Part shown: positions 1 through 14,311 of the stretch, in pieces | How positions within the stretch are numbered: the first letter of the stretch is position 1 | Layout: every line of letters starts with the position of its first letter | Assembly (NCBI GenBank): GCA_930367205.1 | Contig: CAKNEZ010000003.1 | Location: 1,140,084 to 1,204,083, forward strand | Direction of reading: 5' to 3' | DNA length: 64,000 nucleotides | Source of the DNA: Acanthosoma haemorrhoidale | Taxonomy: Eukaryota > Arthropoda > Insecta > Hemiptera > Acanthosomatidae | Translations under genes and position numbers: made by a program | Notes under the pieces: model-generated | Told to the model about the DNA's origin: nothing | The model's input: only the letters and a program-made list of their open reading frames with translations | Databases searched by the model: none

Positions 1-3000
1 AAACTGACCGAGTGTCCAGATATTATAATAAATACTTATTATCTTATAAAAGTAATTAATAATAAATAAATATCCTTGCAAGGGCAAACCATATAAAATA
101 CATCTTAAAATAAGGTTGAATGGAACTATATAGTTGCATACTTTTAAGGAAGTTAAGCTGCTACATAATTATTCTGAGAAAGAAGCTGTTCTCCTTTGCC
201 TCTGGATTTACAAAAGTAAATCAAATAATACAATTAATTTTTAAATTTCAGAAACAAAACATTCGGTCATTCTGCATTGCTTAGTTGGTCAAACACTTAT
301 AATATAGCAAAGGAACCGAAAACATTTTCATTCTTCAATTAAACACTATAGGCCGTAAAAGGGTCTACTAGCAAGAGTTTTTGAATAAATTTAAGAAAGC
401 TCTCACACGATTGTATATTATTTTTAGGGCATACGGTAATCATAATGAAATATAAAATAATAAATTATTATACTAAAAATTCATATTAATTAATGAAAGT
501 TAAGTAATTACTTTTACGTTACTCAACTGTAAATGAATAGAGAAAAACATAAATAATTTGCAGCAGTAAAACATTGGACACTATCTATGTGCTAACTTTA
601 AGGCGAGATGATAAATACATTCATAGGATAGGACCTTTCCTATTCTTTTGCTGATGCTCAACTTCATGATTAATTCTGACATATATTCTTTCTTCAATAA
701 CACACGAGTTGAGTTCAAACCATCAATTAGCCGCACGCACGGTTGGTAAATTGTAATGTTTATATGACAGTATTTCATGAATAAATGTATATTAATGACA
801 GAGCATACCTGATTCATATTGCGATATTTATTACATTAAACTAAAAAATTATATTCATTTATTAAATATGATTTCCTACATAACAAAGGATGAATGTTTT
901 TCTTTCAACTGTGGATTTACAAATGTAAAACCAAAAAATTCTACCATTTACTTGAAGTAACAAAAAGCTTAGTCACTTTTTTCATTAGCTGCTCAAGATA
1001 ACAAATTTTAAAAAACAATTACAAAGAAACACTATCATTTACGTTCTGTTCCTATTGTCTTCTATCATATTTTCTATCTTCGATGAAACATATCAAGTCC
1101 AAAACTGACCGAGTGTCCAGATATTATAATAAATACTTATTATCTTATAAAAGTAATTAATAATAAATAAATATCCTTGCAAGGGCAAACCATATAAAAT
1201 ACATCTTAAAATAAGGTTGAATGGAACTATATAGTTGCATACTTTTAAGGAAGTTAAGCTGCTACATAATTATTCTGAGAAAGAAGCTGTTCTCCTTTGC
1301 CTCTGGATTTACAAAAGTAAATCAAATAATACAATTAATTTTTAAATTTCAGAAACAAAACATTCGGTCATTCTGCATTGCTTAGTTGGTCAAACACTTA
1401 TAATATAGCAAAGGAACCGAAAACATTTTCATTCTTCAATTAAACACTATAGGCCGTAAAAGGGTCTACTAGCAAGAGTTTTTGAATAAATTTAAGAAAG
1501 CTCTCACACGATTGTATATTATTTTTAGGGCATACGGTAATCATAATGAAATATAAAATAATAAATTATTATACTAAAAATTCATATTAATTAATGAAAG
1601 TTAAGTAATTACTTTTACGTTACTCAACTGTAAATGAATAGAGAAAAACATAAATAATTTGCAGCAGTAAAACATTGGACACTATCTATGTGCTAACTTT
1701 AAGGCGAGATGATAAATACATTCATAGGATAGGACCTTTCCTATTCTTTTGCTGATGCTCAACTTCATGATTAATTCTGACATATATTCTTTCTTCAATA
1801 ACACACGAGTTGAGTTCAAACCATCAATTAGCCGCACGCACGGTTGGTAAATTGTAATGTTTATATGACAGTATTTCATGAATAAATGTATATTAATGAC
1901 AGAGCATACCTGATTCATATTGCGATATTTATTACATTAAACTAAAAAATTATATTCATTTATTAAATATGATTTCCTACATAACAAAGGATGAATGTTT
2001 TTCTTTCAACTGTGGATTTACAAATGTAAAACCAAAAAATTCTACCATTTACTTGAAGTAACAAAAAGCTTAGTCACTTTTTTCATTAGCTGCTCAAGAT
2101 AACAAATTTTAAAAAACAATTACAAAGAAACACTATCATTTACGTTCTGTTCCTATTGTCTTCTATCATATTTTCTATCTTCGATGAAACATACCAAGTC
2201 CAAAACTGACCGAGTGTCCAGATATTATAATAGATACTTATTATCTTATAAAAGTAATTAATAATAAATAAATATCCTTGCAAGGGCAAACCATATAAAA
2301 TACATCTTAAAATAAGGTTGAATGGAACTATATAGTTGCATACTTTTAAGGAAGTTAAGCTGCTACATAATTATTCTGAGAAAGAAGCTGTTCTCCTTTG
2401 CCTCTGGATTTACAAAAGTAAATCAAATAATACAATTAATTTTTAAATTTCAGAAACAAAACATTCAGTCATTTTGCATTGCTTAGTTGGTCAAACACTT
2501 ATAATATAGCAAAGGAACCGAAAACATTTTCATTCTTCAATTAAACACTATAGGCCGTAAAAGGGTCTACTAGCAAGAGTTTTTGAAAAAATTTAAGAAA
2601 GCTCTCACGAGATTGTATATTATTTTTAGGGCATACGGTAATCATAATGAAATATAAAATAATAAATTATTATACTAAAAATTCATATTAATTAATGAAA
2701 GTTAAGTAATTACTTTTACGTTACTCAACTGTAAATGAATAGAGAAAAACATAAATAATTTGCAGCAGTAAAACATTGGACACTATCTATGTGCTAACTT
2801 TAAGGCGAGATGATAAATACATTCATAGGATAGGACCTTTCCTATTCTTTTGCTGATGCTCAACTTCATGATTAATTCTGACATATATTCTTTCTTCAAT
2901 AACACACGAGTTGAGTTCAAACCATCAATTAGCCGCACGCACGGTTGGTAAATTGTAATGTTTATATGACAGTATTTCATGAATAAATGTATATTAATGA

Positions 3001-3303
3001 CAGAGCATACCTGATTCATATTGCGATATTTATTACATTAAACTAAAAAATTATATTCATTTATTAAATATGATTTCCTACATAACAAAGGATGAATGTT
3101 TTTCTTTCAACTGTGGATTTACAAATGTAAAACCAAAAAATTCTACCATTTACTTGAAGTAACAAAAAGCTTAGTCACTTTTTTCATTAGCTGCTCAAGA
3201 TAACAAATTTTAAAAAACAATCACAAAGAAACACTATCATTTACGTTCTGTTCCTAATGTCTTCTATCATATTTTCTATCTTCGATGAAACATACCAAGT
3301 CCA

Positions 3304-5503
3304 AAACTGACCGAGTGTCCAGATATTATAATAAATACTTATTATCTTATAAAAGTAATTAATAATAAATAAATATCCTTGCAAGGGCAAACCATATAAA
3401 ATACATCTTAAAATAAGGTTGAATGGAACTATATAGTTGCACACTTTTAAGGAAGTTAAGCTGCTACATAATTATTCTGAGAAAGAAGCTGTTCTCCTTT
3501 GCCTCTGGATTTACAAAAGTAAATCAAATAATACAATTAATTTTTAAATTTCAGAAACAAAACATTCGGTCATTCTGCATTGCTTAGTTGGTCAAACACT
3601 TATAATATAGCAAAGGAACCGAAAACATTTTCATTCTTCAATTAAACACTATAGGCCGTAAAAGGGTCTACTAGCAAGAGTTTTTGAAAAAATTTAAGAA
3701 AGCTCTCACACGATTGTATATTATTTTTAGGGCATACGGTAATCATAATGAAATATAAAATAATAAATTATTATACTAAAATTCATATTAATTAATGAAA
3801 GTTAAGTAATTACTTTTACGTTACTCAACTGTAAATGAATAGAGAAAAACATAAATAATTTGCAGCAGTAAAACATTGGACACTATCTATGTGCTAACTT
3901 TAAGGCGAGATGATAAATACATTCATAGGATAGGACCTTTCCTATTCTTTTGCTGATGCTCAACTACATGATTAATTCTGACATATATTCTTTCTTCAAT
4001 AACACACGAGTTGAGTTCAAACCATCAATTAGCCGCACGCACGGTTGGTAAATTGTAATGTTTATATGACAGTATTTCATGAATAAATGTATATTAATGA
4101 CAGGGCATACCTGATTCATATTGTGATATTTATTACATTAAACTCAAAAATTATATTCATTTATTAAATATGATTTCCTATATAACAAAGGATGAATGTT
4201 TTTCTTTCAACTGTGGATTTACAAATGTAAAACCAAAAAATTCTACCATTTACTTGAAGTAACAAAAAGCTTAGTCACTTTTTTCATTAGCTGCTCAAGA
4301 TAACAAATTTTAAAAAACAATCACAAAGAAACACTATCATTTACGTTCTGTTCCTAATGTCTTCTATCATATTTTCTATCTTCGATGAAACATATCAAGT
4401 CCAAAACTGACCGAGTGTCCAGATATTATAATAAATACTTATTATCTTATAAAAGTAATTAATAATAAATAAATATCCTTGCAAGGGCAAACCATATAAA
4501 ATACATCTTAAAATAAGGTTGAATGGAACTATATAGTTGCATACTTTTAAGGAAGTTAAGCTGCTACATAATTATTCTGAGAAAGAAGCTGTTCTCCTTT
4601 GCCTCTGGATTTACAAAAGTAAATCAAATAATACAATTAATTTTTAAATTTCAGAAACAAAACATTCGGTCATTCTGCATTGCTTAGTTGGTCAAACACT
4701 TATAATATAGCAAAGGAACCGAAAACATTTTCATTCTTCAATTAAACACTATAGGCCGTAAAAGGGTCTACTAGCAAGAGTTTTTGAAAAAATTTAAGAA
4801 AGCTCTCACACGATTGTATATTATTTTTAGGGCATACGGTAATCATAATGAAATATAAAATAATAAATTATTATACTAAAATTCATATTAATTAATGAAA
4901 GTTAAGTAATTACTTTTACGTTACTCAACTGTAAATGAATAGAGAAAAACATAAATAATTTGCAGCAGTAAAACATTGGACACTATCTATGTGCTAACTT
5001 TAAGGCGAGATGATAAATACATTCATAGGATAGGACCTTTCCTATTCTTTTGCTGATGCTCAACTACATGATTAATTCTGACATATATTCTTTCTTCAAT
5101 AACACACGAGTTGAGTTCAAACCATCAATTAGCCGCACGCACGGTTGGTAAATTGTAATGTTTATATGACAGTATTTCATGAATAAATGTATATTAATGA
5201 CAGAGCATACCTGATTCATATTGCGATATTTATTACATTAAACTAAAAAATTATATTCATTTATTAAATATGATTTCCTACATAACAAAGGATGAATGTT
5301 TTTCTTTCAACTGTGGATTTACAAATGTAAAACCAAAAAATTCTACCATTTACTTGAAGTAACAAAAAGCTTAGTCACTTTTTTCATTAGCTGCTCAAGA
5401 TAACAAATTTTAAAAAACAATCACAAAGAAACACTATCATTTACGTTCTGTTCCTAATGTGTTCTATCATATTTTCTATCTTCGATGAAACATACCAAGT
5501 CCA
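3304..5503 (+). repeat. Satellite monomers 4-5, 1,100-bp variant pair
   Basis: Two adjacent monomers share a one-base deletion in an A run and a T-to-A change (caactacatg) that puts a stop in the minus-strand short frame. They were probably duplicated together. Monomer 4 has extra private changes (cagggcat, ttgtgat, aactcaaaa), so homogenisation of the pair is incomplete. Confidence 0.85.
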
Positions 5504-6604
5504 AAACTGACCGAGTGTCCAGATATTATAATAAATACTTATTATCTTATAAAAGTAATTAATAATAAATAAATATCCTTGCAAGGGCAAACCATATAAA
5601 ATACATCTTAAAATAAGGTTGAATGGAACTATATAGTTGCATACTTTTAAGGAAGTTAAGCTGCTACATAATTATTCTGAGAAAGAAGCTGTTCTCCTTT
5701 GCCTCTGGATTTACAAAAGTAAATCAAATAATACAATTAATTTTTAAATTTCAGAAACAAGACATTCGGTCATTCTGCATTGCTTAGCTGGTCAAACACT
5801 TAAAATATAGCAAAGGAACCGAAAACATTTTCATTCTTCAATTAAACACTATAGGCCGTAAAAGGGTCTACTAGCAAGAGTTTTTGAAAACATTTAAGAA
5901 AGCTCTCACACGAATGTATATTATTTTCAGGGCATACGGTAATCATAATGAAATATAAAATAATAAATTATTGTACTAAAAATTCATATTAATTAATGAA
6001 AGTTAAGTAATTACTTTTACGTTACTCAACTGTAAATGAATAGAGAAAAACATAAATAATTTGCAGCAGTAAAACATTGGACACTATCTATGTGCTAACT
6101 TTAAGGCGAGATGATAAATACATTCATAGGATAGGACCTTTCCTATTCTTTTGCTGATGCTCAACTTCATGATTAATTCTGACATATATTCTTTCTTCAA
6201 TAACACACGAGTTGAGTTCAAACCATCAATTAGCCGCACGCACGGTTGGTAAATTGTAATGTTTATATGACAGTATTTCATGAATAAATGTATATTAATG
6301 ACAGAGCATACCTGATTCATATTGCGATATTTATTACATTAAACTAAAAAATTATATTCATTTATTAAATATGATTTCCTACATAACAAAGGATGAATGT
6401 TTTTCTTTCAACTGTGGATTTACAAATGTAAAACCAAAAAATTCTACCATTTACTTGAAGTAACAAAAAGCTTAGTCACTTTTTTCATTAGCTGCTCAAG
6501 ATAACAAATTTTAAAAAACAATTACAAAGAAACACTATCATTTACGTTCTGTTCCTATTGTCTTCTATCATATTTTCTATCTTCGATGAAACATACCAAG
6601 TCCA
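5504..6604 (+). repeat. Chimeric satellite monomer 6 (A ends, B/C-like middle)
   Basis: Its middle carries variants typical of the B and C families (agctgg, cttaaaatatag, gaaaacattt, cacgaatg, attttcagg), while its start and its last ~500 bp match family A. This is a sign of exchange or conversion between families. Confidence 0.75.
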
Positions 6605-8806
6605 AAACTGACCGAGTGTCCAGATATTATAATAGATACTTATTATCTTATAAAAGTAATTAATAATAAATAAATATCCTTGCAAGGGCAAACCATATAA
6701 AATACATCTTAAAATAAGGTTGAATGGAACTATATAGTTGCATACTTTTAAGGAAGTTAAGCTGCTACATAATTATTCTGAGAAAGAAGCTGTTCTCCTT
6801 TGCCTCTGGATTTACAAAAGTAAATCATATAATACAATTAATTTTTAAATTTCAGAAACAAAACATTCGGTCATTCTGCATTGCTTAGTTGGTCAAACAC
6901 TTATAATATAGCAAAGGAACCGAAAACATTTTCATTCTTCAATTAAACACTATAGGCCGTAAAAGGGTCTACTAGCAAGAGTTTTTGAAAAAATTTAAGA
7001 AAGCTCTCACGAGATTGTATATTATTTTTAGGGCATACGGTAATCATAATGAAATATAAAATAATAAATTATTATACTAAAAATTCATATTAATTAATGA
7101 AAGTTAAGTAATTACTTTTACGTTACTCAACTGTAAATGAATAGAGAAAAACATAAATAATTTGCAGCAGTAAAACATTGGACACTATCTATGTGCTAAC
7201 TTTAAGGCGAGATGATAAATACATTCATAGGATAGGACCTTTCCTATTCTTTTGCTGATGCTCAACTTCATGATTAATTCTGACATATATTCTTTCTTCA
7301 ATAACACACGAGTTGAGTTCAAACCATCAATTAGCCGCACGCACGGTTGGTAAATTGTAATGTTTATATGACAGTATTTCATGAATAAATGTATATTAAT
7401 GACAGAGCATACCTGATTCATATTGCGATATTTATTACATTAAACTAAAAAATTATATTCATTTATTAAATATGATTTCCTACATAACAAAGGATGAATG
7501 TTTTTCTTTCAACTGTGGATTTACAAATGTAAAACCAAAAAATTCTACCATTTACTTGAAGTAACAAAAAGCTTAGTCACTTTTTTCATTAGCTGCTCAA
7601 GATAACAAATTTTAAAAAACAATCACAAAGAAACACTATCATTTACGTTCTGTTCCTAATGTCTTCTATCATATTTTCTATCTTCGATGAAACATACCAA
7701 GTCCAAAACTGACCGAGTGTCCAGATATTATAATAAATACTTATTATCTTATAAAAGTAATTAATAATAAATAAATATCCTTGCAAGGGCAAACCATATC
7801 AAATACATCTTAAAATAAGGTTGAATGGAACTATATAGTTGCATACTTTTAAGGAAGTTAAGCTGCTACATAATTATTCTGAGAAAGAAGCTGTTCTCCT
7901 TTGCCTCTGGATTTACAAAAGTAAATCAAATAATACAATTAATTTTTAAATTTCAGAAACAAAACATTCAGTCATTTTGCATTGCTTAGTTGGTCAAACA
8001 CTTATAATATAGCAAAGGAACCGAAAACATTTTCATTCTTCAATTAAACACTATAGGCCGTAAAAGGGTCTACTAGCAAGAGTTTTTGAAAAAATTTAAG
8101 AAAGCTCTCACGAGATTGTATATTATTTTTAGGGCATACGGTAATCATAATGAAATATAAAATAATAAATTATTATACTAAAAATTCATATTAATTAATG
8201 AAAGTTAAGTAATTACTTTTACGTTACTCAACTGTAAATGAATAGAGAAAAACATAAATAATTTGCAGCAGTAAAACATTGGACACTATCTATGTGCTAA
8301 CTTTAAGGCGAGATGATAAATACATTCATAGGATAGGACCTTTCCTATTCTTTTGCTGATGCTCAACTTCATGATTAATTCTGACATATATTCTTTCTTC
8401 AATAACACACGAGTTGAGTTCAAACCATCAATTAGCCGCACGCACGGTTGGTAAATTGTAATGTTTATATGACAGTATTTCATGAATAAATGTATATTAA
8501 TGACAGAGCATACCTGATTCATATTGCGATATTTATTACATTAAACTAAAAAATTATATTCATTTATTAAATATGATTTCCTACATAACAAAGGATGAAT
8601 GTTTTTCTTTCAACTGTGGATTTACAAATGTAAAACCAAAAAATTCTACCATTTACTTGAAGTAACAAAAAGCTTAGTCACTTTTTTCATTAGCTGCTCA
8701 AGATAACAAATTTTAAAAAACAATTACAAAGAAACACTATCATTTACGTTCTGTTCCTATTGTCTTCTATCATATTTTCTATCTTCGATGAAACATACCA
8801 AGTCCA

Positions 8807-11800
8807 AAACTGACCGAGTGTCCAGATATTATAATAGATACTTATTATCTTATAAAAGTAATTAATAATAAATAAATATCCTTGCAAGGGCAAACCATAT
8901 AAAATACATCTTAAAATAAGGTTGAATGGAACTATATAGTTGCATACTTTTAAGGAAGTTAAGCTGCTACATAATTATTCTGAGAAAGAAGCTGTTCTCC
9001 TTTGCCTCTGGATTTACAAAAGTAAATCAAATAATACAATTAATTTTTAAATTTCAGAAACAAAACATTCAGTCATTTTGCATTGCTTAGTTGGTCAAAC
9101 ACTTATAATATAGCAAAGGAACCGAAAACATTTTCATTCTTCAATTAAACACTATAGGCCGTAAAAGGGTCTACTAGCAAGAGTTTTTGAAAAAATTTAA
9201 GAAAGCTCTCACGAGATTGTATATTATTTTTAGGGCATACGGTAATCATAATGAAATATAAAATAATAAATTATTATACTAAAAATTCATATTAATTAAT
9301 GAAAGTTAAGTAATTACTTTTACGTTACTCAACTGTAAATGAATAGAGAAAAACATAAATAATTTGCAGCAGTAAAACATTGGACACTATCTATGTGCTA
9401 ACTTTAAGGCGAGATGATAAATACATTCATAGGATAGGACCTTTCCTATTCTTTTGCTGATGCTCAACTTCATGATTAATTCTGACATATATTCTTTCTT
9501 CAATAACACACGAGTTGAGTTCAAACCATCAATTAGCCGCACGCACGGTTGGTAAATTGTAATGTTTATATGACAGTATTTCATGAATAAATGTATATTA
9601 ATGACAGAGCATACCTGATTCATATTGCGATATTTATTACATTAAACTAAAAAATTATATTCATTTATTAAATATGATTTCCTACATAACAAAGGATGAA
9701 TGTTTTTCTTTCAACTGTGGATTTACAAATGTAAAACCAAAAAATTCTACCATTTACTTGAAGTAACAAAAAGCTTAGTCACTTTTTTCATTAGCTGCTC
9801 AAGATAACAAATTTTAAAAAACAATTACAAAGAAACACTATCATTTACGTTCTGTTCCTATTGTCTTCTATCATATTTTCTATCTTCGATGAAACATACC
9901 AAGTCCAAAACTGACCGAGTGTCCAGATATTATAATAGATACTTATTATCTTATAAAAGTAATTAATAATAAATAAATATCCTTGCAAGGGCAAACCATA
10001 TAAAATACATCTTAAAATAAGGTTGAATGGAACTATATAGTTGCATACTTTTAAGGAAGTTAAGCTGCTACATAATTATTCTGAGAAAGAAGCTGTTCTC
10101 CTTTGCCTCTGGATTTACAAAAGTAAATCAAATAATACAATTAATTTTTAAATTTCAGAAACAAAACATTCAGTCATTTTGCATTGCTTAGTTGGTCAAA
10201 CACTTATAATATAGCAAAGGAACCGAAAACATTTTCATTCTTCAATTAAACACTATAGGCCGTAAAAGGGTCTACTAGCAAGAGTTTTTGAAAAAATTTA
10301 AGAAAGCTCTCACGAGATTGTATATTATTTTTAGGGCATACGGTAATCATAATGAAATATAAAATAATAAATTATTATACTAAAAATTCATATTAATTAA
10401 TGAAAGTTAAGTAATTACTTTTACGTTACTCAACTGTAAATGAATAGAGAAAAACATAAATAATTTGCAGCAGTAAAACATTGGACACTATCTATGTGCT
10501 AACTTTAAGGCGAGATGATAAATACATTCATAGGATAGGACCTTTCCTATTCTTTTGCTGATGCTCAACTTCATGATTAATTCTGACATATATTCTTTCT
10601 TCAATAACACACGAGTTGAGTTCAAACCATCAATTAGCCGCACGCACGGTTGGTAAATTGTAATGTTTATATGACAGTATTTCATGAATAAATGTATATT
10701 AATGACAGAGCATACCTGATTCATATTGCGATATTTATTACATTAAACTAAAAAATTATATTCATTTATTAAATATGATTTCCTACATAACAAAGGATGA
10801 ATGTTTTTCTTTCAACTGTGGATTTACAAATGTAAAACCAAAAAATTCTACCATTTACTTGAAGTAACAAAAAGCTTAGTCACTTTTTTCATTAGCTGCT
10901 CAAGATAACAAATTTTAAAAAACAATTACAAAGAAACACTATCATTTACGTTCTGTTCCTATTGTCTTCTATCATATTTTCTATCTTCGATGAAACATAC
11001 CAAGTCCAAAACTGACCGAGTGTCCAGATATTATAATAGATACTTATTATCTTATAAAAGTAATTAATAATAAATAAATATCCTTGCAAGGGCAAACCAT
11101 ATAAAATACATCTTAAAATAAGGTTGAATGGAACTATATAGTTGCATACTTTTAAGGAAGTTAAGCTGCTACATAATTATTCTGAGAAAGAAGCTGTTCT
11201 CCTTTGCCTCTGGATTTACAAAAGTAAATCAAATAATACAATTAATTTTTAAATTTCAGAAACAAAACATTCAGTCATTTTGCATTGCTTAGTTGGTCAA
11301 ACACTTATAATATAGCAAAGGAACCGAAAACATTTTCATTCTTCAATTAAACACTATAGGCCGTAAAAGGGTCTACTAGCAAGAGTTTTTGAAAAAATTT
11401 AAGAAAGCTCTCACGAGATTGTATATTATTTTTAGGGCATACGGTAATCATAATGAAATATAAAATAATAAATTATTATACTAAAAATTCATATTAATTA
11501 ATGAAAGTTAAGTAATTACTTTTACGTTACTCAACTGTAAATGAATAGAGAAAAACATAAATAATTTGCAGCAGTAAAACATTGGACACTATCTATGTGC
11601 TAACTTTAAGGCGAGATGATAAATACATTCATAGGATAGGACCTTTCCTATTCTTTTGCTGATGCTCAACTTCATGATTAATTCTGACATATATTCTTTC
11701 TTCAATAACACACGAGTTGAGTTCAAACCATCAATTAGCCGCACGCACGGTTGGTAAATTGTAATGTTTATATGACAGTATTTCATGAATAAATGTATAT

Positions 11801-14311
11801 TAATGACAGAGCATACCTGATTCATATTGCGATATTTATTACATTAAACTAAAAAATTATATTCATTTATTAAATATGATTTCCTACATAACAAAGGATG
11901 AATGTTTTTCTTTCAACTGTGGATTTACAAATGTAAAACCAAAAAATTCTACCATTTACTTGAAGTAACAAAAAGCTTAGTCACTTTTTTCATTAGCTGC
12001 TCAAGATAACAAATTTTAAAAAACAATTACAAAGAAACACTATCATTTACGTTCTGTTCCTATTGTCTTCTATCATATTTTCTATCTTCGATGAAACATA
12101 CCAAGTCCAAAACTGACCGAGTGTCCAGATATTATAATAGATACTTATTATCTTATAAAAGTAATTAATAATAAATAAATATCCTTGCAAGGGCAAACCA
12201 TATAAAATACATCTTAAAATAAGGTTGAATGGAACTATATAGTTGCATACTTTTAAGGAAGTTAAGCTGCTACATAATTATTCTGAGAAAGAAGCTGTTC
12301 TCCTTTGCCTCTGGATTTACAAAAGTAAATCAAATAATACAATTAATTTTTAAATTTCAGAAACAAAACATTCAGTCATTTTGCATTGCTTAGTTGGTCA
12401 AACACTTATAATATAGCAAAGGAACCGAAAACATTTTCATTCTTCAATTAAACACTATAGGCCGTAAAAGGGTCTACTAGCAAGAGTTTTTGAAAAAATT
12501 TAAGAAAGCTCTCACGAGATTGTATATTATTTTTAGGGCATACGGTAATCATAATGAAATATAAAATAATAAATTATTATACTAAAAATTCATATTAATT
12601 AATGAAAGTTAAGTAATTACTTTTACGTTACTCAACTGTAAATGAATAGAGAAAAACATAAATAATTTGCAGCAGTAAAACATTGGACACTATCTATGTG
12701 CTAACTTTAAGGCGAGATGATAAATACATTCATAGGATAGGACCTTTCCTATTCTTTTGCTGATGCTCAACTTCATGATTAATTCTGACATATATTCTTT
12801 CTTCAATAACACACGAGTTGAGTTCAAACCATCAATTAGCCGCACGCACGGTTGGTAAATTGTAATGTTTATATGACAGTATTTCATGAATAAATGTATA
12901 TTAATGACAGAGCATACCTGATTCATATTGCGATATTTATTACATTAAACTAAAAAATTATATTCATTTATTAAATATGATTTCCTACATAACAAAGGAT
13001 GAATGTTTTTCTTTCAACTGTGGATTTACAAATGTAAAACCAAAAAATTCTACCATTTACTTGAAGTAACAAAAAGCTTAGTCACTTTTTTCATTAGCTG
13101 CTCAAGATAACAAATTTTAAAAAACAATTACAAAGAAACACTATCATTTACGTTCTGTTCCTATTGTCTTCTATCATATTTTCTATATTCGATGAAACAT
13201 ACCAAGTCCAAAACTGACCGAGTGTCCAGATATTATAATAGATACTTATTATCTTATAAAAGTAATTAATAATAAATAAATATCCTTGCAAGGGCAAACC
13301 ATATAAAATACATCTTAAAATAAGGTTGAATGGAACTATATAGTTGCATACTTTTAAGGAAGTTAAGCTGCTACATAATTATTCTGAGAAAGAAGCTGTT
13401 CTCCTTTGCCTCTGGATTTACAAAAGTAAATCAAATAATACAATTAATTTTTAAATTTCAGAAACAAAACATTCAGTCATTTTGCATTGCTTAGTTGGTC
13501 AAACACTTATAATATAGCAAAGGAACCGAAAACATTTTCATTCTTCAATTAAACACTATAGGCCGTAAAAGGGTCTACTAGCAAGAGTTTTTGAAAAAAT
13601 TTAAGAAAGCTCTCACGAGATTGTATATTATTTTTAGGGCATACGGTAATCATAATGAAATATAAAATAATAAATTATTATACTAAAAATTCATATTAAT
13701 TAATGAAAGTTAAGTAATTACTTTTACGTTACTCAACTGTAAATGAATAGAGAAAAACATAAATAATTTGCAGCAGTAAAACATTGGACACTATCTATGT
13801 GCTAACTTTAAGGCGAGATGATAAATACATTCATAGGATAGGACCTTTCCTATTCTTTTGCTGATGCTCAACTTCATGATTAATTCTGACATATATTCTT
13901 TCTTCAATAACACACGAGTTGAGTTCAAACCATCAATTAGCCGCACGCACGGTTGGTAAATTGTAATGTTTATATGACAGTATTTCATGAATAAATGTAT
14001 ATTAATGACAGAGCATACCTGATTCATATTGCGATATTTATTACATTAAACTAAAAAATTATATTCATTTATTAAATATGATTTCCTACATAACAAAGGA
14101 TGAATGTTTTTCTTTCAACTGTGGATTTACAAATGTAAAACCAAAAAATTCTACCATTTACTTGAAGTAACAAAAAGCTTAGTCACTTTTTTCATTAGCT
14201 GCTCAAGATAACAAATTTTAAAAAACAATTACAAAGAAACACTATCATTTACGTTCTGTTCCTATTGTCTTCTATCATATTTTCTATCTTCGATGAAACA
14301 TACCAAGTCCA
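8807..14311 (+). repeat. Homogeneous run of five near-identical A monomers
   Basis: Monomers starting at 8807, 9908, 11009, 12110 and 13211 share the same diagnostic bases (atagatact, cagtcattttgc, cacgagattg, cctattgtc). The only difference I noticed is one base near 13188 (tctatattcg). The corresponding slot in block 2 is filled by essentially one such monomer (27748), so this run is a recent local amplification. Confidence 0.85.

Noticed and set aside
581..817. Recurring 78-codon minus-strand open frame in most satellite monomers
   Set aside because: It persists because monomers are homogenised. Several monomers have stops in it (3304, 4404, 14312, 28849) or indels (B family), the changes seen are amino-acid-changing, and it has no known domain.
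1064..1100. CENP-B-box-like string (cttcgatgaaacata...) in every monomer
   Set aside because: Only the TTCG....A half agrees with the mammalian box. The CGGG half is absent, so it is not supported.
3241..3444. 67-codon minus-strand open frame across a monomer boundary
   Set aside because: Present only once because of a chance base change. No domain, and the composition is that of AT-rich satellite.
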